Shown piece by piece: positions 6,705-14,175 of a stretch of 27,143 nt of DNA (positions within the stretch are counted from its first letter, which is position 1; every line of letters begins with the position of its first letter). The position numbers and the translations under genes are program-made. The notes under the pieces were generated by a model, which saw only the letters and a program-made list of their open reading frames with translations, was not told where the DNA came from and made no database searches. Source of the stretch: JAJYRX01 sp041655275 (GTDB lineage Bacteria > Pseudomonadota > Gammaproteobacteria > Burkholderiales > Burkholderiaceae_B); NCBI GenBank assembly GCA_041655275.1, contig JBBAFU010000023.1, positions 1 to 27,143 of the forward strand. The letters run 5' to 3'.

Positions 6705-7411
6705 TAACCCTGAAATTCCTCGGTACGCAGATTATCCTCGTCCACACCCAGTTCGAGCAACAGGGCACGCATGGCCTTGACCATGCCTTCCGGCCCTGAC
6801 ATGTAGAAACGAGGTGTCTTCAAATCAGTGACGTGACGGCGGATCAGTTCGCCATCGACACGACCGTGCTCAACACCCGCCACCTTCGTGTCGGTATAGA
6901 CGGGAACAAACGTGAAATTCTCGTGGGCCTGCGCCAGACGCCTGAACTCCTCTTTATAGGGCGCCTGCGCCGGCGTGCGATTGGCGTGAATCAGCGTCAG
7001 ACGATGCGCTGTGCCTTCATGCAGGACCTGCACGATCATGCTGCGCACCGGCGTGACGCCGATGCCGCCGATGATGAAAACGGCTGGAATATCAACGTTC
7101 CTGTGCAGGGTGAAGTCGCCAAAGGCAGCCAGAAGCTGCACTGTGCTGCCGGTGGGCAGCTTGCGGAAATCTTCCTTGAAACGTGATCCGCGCATGCGCG
7201 TTGCCACGCGCAGATCTGGCTCGAAAGGTGCACTGACGAAGGAAAACCCGTGCAGGCTGTCCCTTTGCGGAGCACCTTCCCTTGCCGGGAGCTGAATGTC
7301 GCAGAACTGGCCGGCGCGGTACGTCAGGTCAGCGGGTTTCTGCAGGCTGAATTCCATCGTCGCCTCGGCTACTTCACGCTTGCCGGTCAGCGTCACATCA
7401 TAGGTCGTCAT
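6701..7411 (-). CDS. ferredoxin-NADP reductase-type FAD/NAD(P)-binding oxidoreductase
   Basis: 236 residues with a flavin domain followed by an NAD(P) domain and no 2Fe-2S ferredoxin domain. Visible motifs: 'YRAGQFCDIQLP' (about 31-42), the FAD contact region 'GFSFVSAP' (about 55-62), 'GSRFKEDFRKLPTGSTVQLLAAFGDF', the nucleotide-binding 'IGGIGVTPVRSM' (about 113-124) and 'YMSGPEGMVKAM' near the C terminus. The usual Arg-x-Tyr/Phe-Ser of the FAD site reads His-Gly-Phe-Ser. It overlaps the next gene by 4 bases, so the two are coupled; the likely role is supplying electrons or reduced flavin to that acyl-CoA-dehydrogenase-like partner (inference). AAGAGG lies 7 bases before the ATG. Confidence 0.85.
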   Translation of the reverse strand: MTTYDVTLTGKREVAEATMEFSLQKPADLTYRAGQFCDIQLPAREGAPQRDSLHGFSFVSAPFEPDLRVATRMRGSRFKEDFRKLPTGSTVQLLAAFGDFTLHRNVDIPAVFIIGGIGVTPVRSMIVQVLHEGTAHRLTLIHANRTPAQAPYKEEFRRLAQAHENFTFVPVYTDTKVAGVEHGRVDGELIRRHVTDLKTPRFYMSGPEGMVKAMRALLLELGVDEDNLRTEEFQGY

Positions 7412-7507
7412 GGCATGCCTCTTGAGGTCACATAGGGCAAAATGCCTGATTCCAGTATAGGTCCGGCAGACATCGACAAGCCATGAAGTAATGGCGGCAA
7501 CATGGGT

Positions 7508-8425
7508 TTAGCGCAGGGCCAGCGCCTCCAGCACCTGTGCCAGCTTATTGCGCGCCTGGCCCTGAAGCGCCTGCACCGGCAGAGGAAGGCAGGGACTGAC
7601 AACACGCCCGCACAGCTCGGCGGCCGTTGCGATCACACGCGCGCTGCCGTGCTGCGCAAACAAAGCCCAGAGCGGGTCCCACTGCGCTGACAGCCGGTGC
7701 GCCTCTTCGAAGTGTCCCGCCCGGGCGGCCCGCGCCAGCGCCAGCGGCAGCTCGGGAAACAGACCGGCCACTGCCGAGTACCAGGCCTCGCACCCCGCCG
7801 CCAGCCCGCGGGCCGCGCAGGCATCGCCACTGATGCCCAGCGTCACATGCGCGGGCACACAGGCGCGCACGTGCGCCAGATGTGCTCTGATCTCGGCGAC
7901 ATCGCCCGGCATGGGCGGAATCTTGATGGAGGCCACGCCGGGCAGTTGCGCGATGCGACCGTACAGCTCGGGCGTGAAATCAAAGTGCGTTGTGCCCGGG
8001 TTGTCGTAGACACATACCGGCAGGGACGTTGTCCGGCTCACCTGCTTGAACAGGTCGAAGACCTCATCCTGCGTCAGCCGCTGATAGGATACGGGCGCCA
8101 GCAGGAGTGCGTCTGCGCCCAGGGCCTGGGCATCTTCGGCCAGGACCAGCACATCGCGCTGGGCCAGCGCCCCTATGCCGGCCATCACCGGGATATTGCC
8201 TGCCACCTGCATGGAAAGCGCGATGACGCGCCGGCGCTCCTCGCGCGACAGATAGGCGTAGCTGCCGGTAGAGCCCAGCACGCCGATGGAGTCCACGCCG
8301 GTTGCCACCAGGTGCTCGACAAGCGCTGTAAATGCCACCTCATCAAGCCTGCCATCCCGCAGCGGCGTCAGTGGAAAAGCGCTCAGGCCTGTAAATATCG
8401 CCCGTACATCCGGTGGCTGCGTCAT
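7508..8425 (-). CDS. dihydrodipicolinate synthase (DapA/NAL) family lyase or aldolase
   Basis: 305-residue (beta/alpha)8 class I aldolase-type enzyme. It has the family's pyruvate-binding loop as 'LGSTGSYAYLSREER' (about 50-64), the conserved Tyr in 'VYDNPG' (about 139-144) and the Schiff-base Lys in 'ASIKIPP' (about 166-172). The rest of the barrel is complete. It overlaps the upstream hydratase by 4 bases. The genuine biosynthetic dapA is normally in a housekeeping locus, and the neighbours here are catabolic. A role as aldolase or hydratase-aldolase splitting pyruvate from a catabolic intermediate is therefore more likely than lysine synthesis (inference). Substrate not determinable from sequence alone. 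Confidence 0.85.
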   Translation of the reverse strand: MTQPPDVRAIFTGLSAFPLTPLRDGRLDEVAFTALVEHLVATGVDSIGVLGSTGSYAYLSREERRRVIALSMQVAGNIPVMAGIGALAQRDVLVLAEDAQALGADALLLAPVSYQRLTQDEVFDLFKQVSRTTSLPVCVYDNPGTTHFDFTPELYGRIAQLPGVASIKIPPMPGDVAEIRAHLAHVRACVPAHVTLGISGDACAARGLAAGCEAWYSAVAGLFPELPLALARAARAGHFEEAHRLSAQWDPLWALFAQHGSARVIATAAELCGRVVSPCLPLPVQALQGQARNKLAQVLEALALR

Positions 8426-9258
8426 GCGTCTTCCCCTGAAGCGCCTTCCCCGGTGAAAACCATCTCCAGGCCTTCAAGATCCAGGCCGGCAATCCGCGTG
8501 CGCCAGCGCTGGCCGGGCGCTATCGGATACGCCATGGTCATGGTGCCGGTGGTGATCAGTTCACCCGGCGCAATCGCAGGCGCGCCCTGCGCCTGCAGCA
8601 CCTGAATCAGATGACGCACGGCATGCAAGGGATTGCCCAATACGAGGCGGGCACTGCCGCTTTCAACCAGGGTATCGTCGCGCAGCAGATCGACGCTGAC
8701 AGCCTCCAGCGCCTGCTCCAGGCCGGCGCGACGTCCTTCCAGGCTCAGGGGCGCAGCAAGCAGCAGCGCGGCATGCAGCGAGCCGGACGCCACCGCATCG
8801 GCCGCCGTGAATTTCCATTCCGGAAAGTGTGACTGCACGACCTCCACGCCATGCGCCATCCAGTCGATGCAGTCCAGAAGCGCATCGGCATCCGCATCCG
8901 CAGGCGGTGTGCGATGAAAATGAAAGACGATTTCCGGCTCGAGGCGCGGCTCGCAGAACGCGTCCAGAGACAGCTCGACGCGGCCTTGCGACGCCTGCAC
9001 GACCGAGTCTGCATACATCGCCCCCCAGATGGGTGCTTCCACCCCGAAGGCGGCCCACATATTGGCGTTCGTGAAGCCGATCTTGCGTCCGGCCACGACC
9101 GCCCCTTGCGCCTTGCGCAGTGCGCACAGCCGCTCCGCCACAGCGTAGCCCGCATCCAGGGTGAAATCCGGCTCCCTGGATGAAATGGGCGCAATGCTGC
9201 GCCCTGCGTTCTGGGCGTCCAGAATCTGCCTGGCGATACCATCAATATCCAATGCCAC
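8422..9258 (-). CDS. 2-keto-4-pentenoate hydratase / fumarylacetoacetate hydrolase family protein
   Basis: 278 residues from a GTG at 9258, chosen because GAGG lies 5 bases upstream; a TTG at 9273 would add five residues but has no ribosome site. The protein resembles MhpD/HpaH-type hydratases: 'GRKIGFTN' (about 56-63), 'WGAMYADSV', the metal-binding Glu-x-Glu in 'EPRLEPEIVFHF' (about 106-117), 'GVEVVQSHF' and 'TGTMTMAYPI'. Family members add water to 2-hydroxypenta-2,4-dienoate-type enols or decarboxylate oxalocrotonate in meta-cleavage pathways. It is the first gene of the minus-strand catabolic block and is coupled to the DapA-like gene. The exact substrate is unknown. Confidence 0.85.
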   Translation of the reverse strand: MALDIDGIARQILDAQNAGRSIAPISSREPDFTLDAGYAVAERLCALRKAQGAVVAGRKIGFTNANMWAAFGVEAPIWGAMYADSVVQASQGRVELSLDAFCEPRLEPEIVFHFHRTPPADADADALLDCIDWMAHGVEVVQSHFPEWKFTAADAVASGSLHAALLLAAPLSLEGRRAGLEQALEAVSVDLLRDDTLVESGSARLVLGNPLHAVRHLIQVLQAQGAPAIAPGELITTGTMTMAYPIAPGQRWRTRIAGLDLEGLEMVFTGEGASGEDA

Positions 9259-9299
9259 GGGAACCTCTAACAATGGTTGGAGAAAACGTTCCTGTGATT

Positions 9300-9330
9300 A
9301 TGGCAGATGCCATGTCCGGCAAGCTTGCCG
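9300..9330. promoter_or_regulatory. two adjacent palindromes between the hydratase and Card1-like genes
   Basis: ATGGCA-GA-TGCCAT (9300-9313) and the uninterrupted palindrome CGGCAAGCTTGCCG (9317-9330) are separated by 3 bases, with centres 17 bases apart. They lie in the 102-base gap between two divergent genes, where an operator for either or both would be placed. No regulator gene is adjacent. Confidence 0.4.
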
Positions 9331-9360
9331 TATTCGCAAATAGCACCAAAACAGAAGATA

Positions 9361-10509
9361 ATGGCCTTCATGGATATACATGTCTGCCTGGTTTCAGCAC
9401 AGACCACCCCCAATCTCATTCCTGTGCTTGATCGCGCAATCCAGCCAAAGCACATGGTTCTTGTCACCTCTCCCGACATGGAGGGTCGTTCCCGCGCCCT
9501 TGCTTCGATCTTGAAGCGACACCGCATGTCCGTGGAGTTTCTGGAGATCAGCAACGCCTACGATTACCCGGCCATTGAGGACACCCTGATCGATTGGCTT
9601 GCCGAGCACGAAGATCAGGATGTCGGGCTGAACGTTACCGGCGGCACCAAACTGATGGCCATGGCCGCGCAGGCTGTCTTTACCTCATCCGGCAAACCCA
9701 TCTATTACATCAACGCCGAGACCGACGAGATCCTCTACCTTGGCGATCGGGCTCAATCCCGAAAGCTGGATGTGAAAATCGGATTGCGCGATTATCTCGA
9801 AGCACACGGCTATCAGATCGAAGGCGCGCTTCAGAAGCCACAGATCACACGCGCTGTACGTGACCTTATCCACCGTCTTGCAATCGACGCCGGCGGGCCT
9901 GGCAGCGAGGCACTGGGAATGATCAACTATCACGCGCAGCAAGCCATTGAAAGCCGTCGCTCATCGAAGATTTCACCGGATCACAAGCAAATCAAGGACT
10001 TTGAGCGTATTGCAGGGCTCTTTGAAGAAGCCGGCTATCTCTCGTACAAGGATAACCAACTGGTCTTTCCCAGCGAAGAAGCCCGTCAATTCGTCAACGG
10101 CGGATGGCTGGAATACCTGGCTTATGACGTGGTCACAAGCACGACACGAAGGCTCGGCATCGGTGATGCCTGCGTCAATCTGAAGGTCATTGCACCGGAT
10201 GGCAGTACACGCAACGAGCTTGATGTCGCCTTCATGCACGAAAATCGTCTCAACATCATAGAGACGAAATCTGGAAACCTGGACACCCTTGGCTCCAGCG
10301 GCGAGCAACGATCCACCGAGGCGATCTACAAACTTCAGTCACTGTTGAGACTGGGCGGCTTGCGTACTCGCGCCATGCTGCTCGACTATCGCGGCGGTCT
10401 TGGCAGGGCCGATCGAAACCGGGCCCTGGAAAGCGGTATCCATGTGGTTGGTGGCGAAGAGATCCAACGGCTCAGACAGCAGGTGGAACACTGGCTGAGC
10501 CGATCATGA
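9361..10509 (+). CDS. Card1/Can2-like CARF-domain nuclease (DUF1887 type)
   Basis: 382 residues from ATG 9361 (ATG 9370 is an alternative; neither has a strong ribosome site). The N terminus 'IHVCLVSAQTTPNLIPVL' and the loop 'LNVTGGTKLMAMAA' (residues about 90-103) are the CARF-domain signatures that bind cyclic oligoadenylate. A linker or winged-helix segment follows (about 160-240), then a PD-(D/E)xK nuclease core: Glu286, Asp288 ('NELDVAF') and Glu301-Thr-Lys303 ('IIETKSG'). Known Card1/Can2 enzymes are cyclic-tetra-adenylate-activated nucleases of type III CRISPR systems and have similar length. All predicted catalytic residues are present. No cas gene or repeat array is in the window, so it is either a stand-alone copy or served by a distant locus. 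Confidence 0.85.
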   Translation: MAFMDIHVCLVSAQTTPNLIPVLDRAIQPKHMVLVTSPDMEGRSRALASILKRHRMSVEFLEISNAYDYPAIEDTLIDWLAEHEDQDVGLNVTGGTKLMAMAAQAVFTSSGKPIYYINAETDEILYLGDRAQSRKLDVKIGLRDYLEAHGYQIEGALQKPQITRAVRDLIHRLAIDAGGPGSEALGMINYHAQQAIESRRSSKISPDHKQIKDFERIAGLFEEAGYLSYKDNQLVFPSEEARQFVNGGWLEYLAYDVVTSTTRRLGIGDACVNLKVIAPDGSTRNELDVAFMHENRLNIIETKSGNLDTLGSSGEQRSTEAIYKLQSLLRLGGLRTRAMLLDYRGGLGRADRNRALESGIHVVGGEEIQRLRQQVEHWLSRS

Positions 10510-10529
10510 TCATCGCCGCCGTACAAGCA

Positions 10530-11123
10530 TCATGACGCGATCTTGCCCGCGTATTCGACCAGTCGCTGCGCCTGGAAGCGAACGGATGCCAGCACGGCAT
10601 CGTTGACGTCGCCCATGTTGGCGCTGGCGCCGTACGGGTTGCCGCCGGATGCGTAGATGACCGGATCCGCGTAGCCGGGGGCAACGATGATGCTGCCCCA
10701 GTGCATGAAGGTGGTGTACATCCCGAGCAGTGTGGACTCCTGGCCGCCATGCACATTCTGTGCACTGCTCATGGCACTGGCTGCCTTGTTCGTCAGGTGA
10801 CCTTCCTGCCATACACCTCCCAGCGTGTCGATGAAGGCGCGCATCTGGCTCGCCATGACGCCAAAGCGCGTCGGGGCGCTGAACAGGAAGGCATTGGCCC
10901 AGATCAGATCATCGGCCGTGACTTCGGCGATGTGAACCGTCTTTTCGGTCTGCTCGTGCCAGGCCGCGACAGACTTGACGACTTCAGCCGAGGCGGTCTC
11001 GGGAACCTTGCGCAGGCGCACCTCGGCGCCGGCCTCCTCTGCGGCCTTGGCAGCGGCTTCTGCCATGGCATGGTTGGTGCCATAGCTGCTGTAGTAAACG
11101 ATAGCCAGTTTGACCTTGCTCAT
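10530..11123 (-). CDS. wrbA: NAD(P)H:quinone oxidoreductase WrbA (type IV)
   Basis: 197 residues. Flavodoxin-like fold with the FMN phosphate loop 'YYSSYGTNHAMAEAAA' (about 10-25), 'FSAPTRFGVMASQMRAFIDTLGG' (about 79-101) and 'ASAMSSAQNVHGGQESTLLGMYTTFMHWG' in WrbA order. Length matches WrbA (about 198). The ATG at 11123 is preceded by AGAAGGAG, so the longer upstream extension is not used. WrbA reduces quinones by two electrons, avoiding semiquinones (family knowledge). It follows a glutathionyl-hydroquinone reductase gene on the same strand, 52 bases apart, and both serve quinone detoxification. Its stop is 20 bases from the convergent Card1-like gene's stop. Confidence 0.93.
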   Translation of the reverse strand: MSKVKLAIVYYSSYGTNHAMAEAAAKAAEEAGAEVRLRKVPETASAEVVKSVAAWHEQTEKTVHIAEVTADDLIWANAFLFSAPTRFGVMASQMRAFIDTLGGVWQEGHLTNKAASAMSSAQNVHGGQESTLLGMYTTFMHWGSIIVAPGYADPVIYASGGNPYGASANMGDVNDAVLASVRFQAQRLVEYAGKIAS

Positions 11124-11175
11124 ATTGATTCTCCTTCTGTGTTTGAAAATACTGCGGGAAGCCCTGCGTTCGGGA

Positions 11176-12180
11176 TCAGAGCCCGCGGATGATGCGCCCG
11201 CCCAGCTGCTCACGTCCATGCGCTGCGGAAAAATCCTGCTGCGGCCCAATGGGGACGATGCCGTATGGATTGATGGTCGGGTGACTGCGGAAATAATGGT
11301 TGCGGATATGGTCCATGTGCACTGTGTCGGCCACACCGGGCATCTGGCAGATGTCGCGCAGCAAGCCGCTCAGGCCGGGATAGTCGGCGATGCGCTTGCG
11401 ATCGCATTTGAAGTGTGTCACATAAACCGCATCGAAACGCAGCAAGGTGGTCCACAGGCGCAGATCGGCCTCGGTCAGCACATTGCCGAGCAGGTAGCGG
11501 TGCGTCTGCAGGCGCTGCTCCAGCGTATCCAGCGTCTCGAACAGGCCAACAATGGCCTCGTCATAGGCTGCCTGGCTGGTGGCAAAGCCTGCGCGATACA
11601 CGCCGTTGTTCACATTGGGGTAGATCAAGGCGTTCATCGCATCGATCTCTTTGCGCAAATCCGCCGGATAATAATCACCCGGCGTCGCACCCACGTGATC
11701 AAAGGCGCTGTTCAGCATGCGGACAATCTCCGAGGATTCATTGCTGACAATGGTCTCGCGCTGCCGATCCCACAGCACCGGCACCGTGACGCGGCCCGTG
11801 TAGCCGGGATCGGCCTTCTGGTACAGCTCGTAGAGCTTGCCCAGACCATACAGCGGATCAGTGTCGGCAGCATCGAATCCCGTACGGAATTCCCAGCCAT
11901 TCTCCAGCATGAGCGGATGCACGGAAGACACGCCGATGTGCGCTTCCAGCCCTTTCCATGCACGCATGACCAGCGTGCGATGGGCCCAGGGGCAGGCGTA
12001 GGACACAACCAGGTGATAGCGTCCGGGCTCGGCCTTGAAGCCGCCCTCGCCGGTGGGGCCGGCACTGCCGTCGGGTGTGATCCAGTTGCGGAACCGGCTG
12101 GCCTTGCGCTCGAAGCGCCCACCCGTACTGCGGGTGTCGTACCACTCGTCCTTCCACTGTCCGTCAACTAGCAATCCCAT
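11176..12180 (-). CDS. glutathionyl-hydroquinone reductase (YqjG/ECM4-type xi-class GST)
   Basis: 334 residues. The catalytic Cys lies in 'YACPWAHRTLV' (about 61-71), the hallmark of xi-class glutathione transferases that reduce glutathionyl-hydroquinones to hydroquinones. Also present: 'VPVLWDRQRETIVSNESSEIVRML' (thioredoxin-fold end, glutathione-binding), 'YPNVNNGVYRAGFATSQ', and 'LTEADLRLWTTLLRFDAVYVTHFKC' in the C-terminal helical domain. The ATG at 12180 is chosen because AGGAGCT precedes it by 7 bases. It is divergent from a LysR gene and co-oriented with wrbA, which suggests shared control in response to quinones (inference). Confidence 0.93.
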   Translation of the reverse strand: MGLLVDGQWKDEWYDTRSTGGRFERKASRFRNWITPDGSAGPTGEGGFKAEPGRYHLVVSYACPWAHRTLVMRAWKGLEAHIGVSSVHPLMLENGWEFRTGFDAADTDPLYGLGKLYELYQKADPGYTGRVTVPVLWDRQRETIVSNESSEIVRMLNSAFDHVGATPGDYYPADLRKEIDAMNALIYPNVNNGVYRAGFATSQAAYDEAIVGLFETLDTLEQRLQTHRYLLGNVLTEADLRLWTTLLRFDAVYVTHFKCDRKRIADYPGLSGLLRDICQMPGVADTVHMDHIRNHYFRSHPTINPYGIVPIGPQQDFSAAHGREQLGGRIIRGL

Positions 12181-12259
12181 GATATGTAGCTCCTGTTCCA
12201 AGGATAAAGTTATTATGCCAACGGGACGATAAGGGCGAAATAAGCATGTAAGCTCTATA

Positions 12260-12274
12260 CTGTCTTATATACAG
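12260..12274. promoter_or_regulatory. LysR-type operator candidate (T-N11-A in a dyad)
   Basis: CTGT-N7-ACAG dyad containing a T-N11-A pattern, 8 bases before the LysR ATG and 80 bases upstream of the divergent hydroquinone reductase. The location fits the autoregulatory site of a LysR regulator controlling both directions. Confidence 0.4.
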
Positions 12275-12282
12275 GACAATAA

Positions 12283-13260
12283 ATGATGCAGAATCTGGAC
12301 GATCTGGCTTACTTTGCGCTGGTGGCGGAACATGGCGGCTTCGCTGCCGCCGAGCGCGCTACCGACATTCCCAAGTCCAAGCTGAGCCGGCGCGTGGCCG
12401 AGCTGGAAGACCGCCTCGGCGTACGCCTAGCCCAGCGCAGCACGCGGCGCTTCGCGCTCACGCCGCTGGGCGAGCAGATCCTGGATCATGCGCATGCGAT
12501 GCTGGCCGAGGCCGAAGCGGTGCGTGCACTGGCGCATGAACAGACGCACGAACCGCGCGGACGCGTGCATCTGGCGTGCCCGCCGGCGCTGCTGCATGCC
12601 GGGGTGGGCTCGCTGCTCACGGCCTTCGTGAAATCCTGGCCCCAGGTTCAGCTGCAGATCGAGGCAACCAACCGCAATGTGGATGTCTGGCAGGACGGCG
12701 TCGATCTGGTATTGCGTGCCAGGGCGCCGGATGCCGTCTTGCCGCTGGACGAGGTGGTGCGCCCACTGGCCCCGAGCGAACATGTCCTGGCCGTCGCGCC
12801 GGCGCTGCTGACCGGCATTGCGCCCCTGGCATCACCGGAGGACTTGCACGCCCTGCCCACGCTGGGCCTGGGCAACTCACCGGAGGCGCGCGTCTGGAGC
12901 CTGCGCCACGCGGACGGCCGTCAGATCGAGTACGAGCACAACCCGCGACTGGTGGTCGACGATATGAGCGTACTGGTACATGCCGCCATCGACGGCGTGG
13001 GCTGTGCCATATTGCCGCGCCTGATGCTGCAGGACGCACTGGCCGGCGGCAGCCTGCAGATCATCCTGCCGGAATGGGCGCCACCACCCGGCGTGATCCA
13101 GGTGGCCTATGCCAGCCGCAGCGGCCAGCGCGCGGCGGTACGGGCCCTGATAGACGCCCTGGCCGACGGCTTTGCACCGCTGATGGCGGGCTGTAATGTT
13201 CAGGCGCGTGCTGCCAGCCTGCCCGACAGTTCCGGCGCTGCCAGACGCGGCCCGTCATAG
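12283..13260 (+). CDS. LysR family transcriptional regulator (quinone-stress cluster)
   Basis: 325 residues. Winged helix-turn-helix at the N terminus ('YFALVAEHGGFAAAERATDIPKSKLSRRVAELEDRLGVRLAQRSTRRFALTPLGE', about 10-64), then a periplasmic-binding-like effector domain ('GRVHLACPPALLHAGVGSLL' onward). It is divergent from the hydroquinone reductase-wrbA pair and convergent with, and overlapping by 61 bases, the pirin gene. LysR genes in this setting typically respond to quinones or electrophiles; the inducer here is inferred. The last 20 or so residues (after the conserved 'DALADGF') look like an unstructured tail formed by reading into the pirin gene's antisense. Confidence 0.9.
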   Translation: MMQNLDDLAYFALVAEHGGFAAAERATDIPKSKLSRRVAELEDRLGVRLAQRSTRRFALTPLGEQILDHAHAMLAEAEAVRALAHEQTHEPRGRVHLACPPALLHAGVGSLLTAFVKSWPQVQLQIEATNRNVDVWQDGVDLVLRARAPDAVLPLDEVVRPLAPSEHVLAVAPALLTGIAPLASPEDLHALPTLGLGNSPEARVWSLRHADGRQIEYEHNPRLVVDDMSVLVHAAIDGVGCAILPRLMLQDALAGGSLQIILPEWAPPPGVIQVAYASRSGQRAAVRALIDALADGFAPLMAGCNVQARAASLPDSSGAARRGPS

Positions 13261-14153
13261 GCGGCCACTTCCCCGAAGCGATCATGCCCGGCTTCCCAGT
13301 CGGTGCGCGCCCGGAGGATTTCATCGGTGCTGCGACCCACGAAATTCCACCACATGACGATGGACTCCCCAAACGGTGCGCCACCGATCAGGATCAGGCG
13401 GGCACCCGTGCGCGAGCGCAACTCCAGACCCGCGCGCGCCGTACCCAGATAGGACAGACCCGGGCCCGCGAGCGGCTGCCCGTCCAGCGTCACCTCGCCA
13501 CTGATGCCGTAGACAGCATGCTCCCAGCCCGCCTCCAGCGGAATCTGCATGGCACCGCCGGCGGCAACCGTGATATCCGCCGCCACTATGGGCGAGAACA
13601 CGCGCGTGGCCGCGTCGACCGGCCCCAGCCGCCCCATGAATACCTGCACCCTGCCCCCGCCCGGCTCCCAGGTCGGCAGGTCCGTGTACTGGTCGAAGTA
13701 TGCCGCGCCGTGACGCGCCGCCTCGGGCAGGGCAACCCACAGCTGCAGACCGTGCAGCGTGCCCGAATGCTTGTCCGGCGTCTGCTCCGAGTGCGCAATG
13801 CCATTGCCCGCCGTCATCAGGTTCATCCAGCCCGGGCGCACCACCGCCTCACAACCCAGACTGTCATCATGCTGCGCTTCGCCGGCCAGCAACCATGACA
13901 CCGTCTGCAGGCCGATATGCGGATGCGGTGCAATATCCATCGCCTTGCCCTCGGCAAAATCCAGCGGACCATAATGGTCGAAGAAGCACCAGGGGCCAAT
14001 CAGCCGCTTGTGGCCCCGTACGGGCAGGGCACGCCGTACCGTCAGGCCCGCCCCGAGATCGGCCTCCCGGGTGGGCCAGCGCTCCAGCTCGCGCGCATGG
14101 CGCTCATCGACGGTGCAACGGTCGACACTCGTGGTGGGTAGCAGATAGGTCAT
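13200..14153 (-). CDS. pirin family protein
   Basis: 317-residue bicupin. Metal ligands are visible in 'APHPHIGLQTVSWLLAGEAQHDDSLG' (His-x-His, about 74-90) and 'AGNGIAHSEQTP' (His and Glu, about 114-125), which are the pirin N-terminal cupin ligands. The C-terminal cupin follows ('YGISGEVTLDGQ', 'LILIGGAPFGESIVMWWNFVG'). Some bacterial pirins act as quercetinases or redox sensors, but function varies; here the quinone-related neighbours favour a redox role (inference). The 3' end overlaps the opposing LysR gene by 61 bases. Length is slightly above the common 230-300. Confidence 0.92.
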   Translation of the reverse strand: MTYLLPTTSVDRCTVDERHARELERWPTREADLGAGLTVRRALPVRGHKRLIGPWCFFDHYGPLDFAEGKAMDIAPHPHIGLQTVSWLLAGEAQHDDSLGCEAVVRPGWMNLMTAGNGIAHSEQTPDKHSGTLHGLQLWVALPEAARHGAAYFDQYTDLPTWEPGGGRVQVFMGRLGPVDAATRVFSPIVAADITVAAGGAMQIPLEAGWEHAVYGISGEVTLDGQPLAGPGLSYLGTARAGLELRSRTGARLILIGGAPFGESIVMWWNFVGRSTDEILRARTDWEAGHDRFGEVAAYDGPRLAAPELSGRLAARA

Positions 14154-14175
14154 GGTGATTCCTCAACTGATAGCT

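Noticed and set aside
7697..8605. 302-codon plus-strand open frame opposite the DapA-like and hydratase genes
   Set aside because: Antisense to two confidently recognised enzymes; no ribosome site and no recognisable domain.
11110..12171. 353-codon plus-strand open frame opposite the hydroquinone reductase
   Set aside because: Shadow of a strongly conserved gene; sequence has no family-like features.
14164..14174. TCAACTGATAG shared between the pirin-toxin gap and the dyad at 20348-20357
   Set aside because: Only 11 bases, only one half of a dyad is present at 14164, and the position is downstream of one gene; likely chance.
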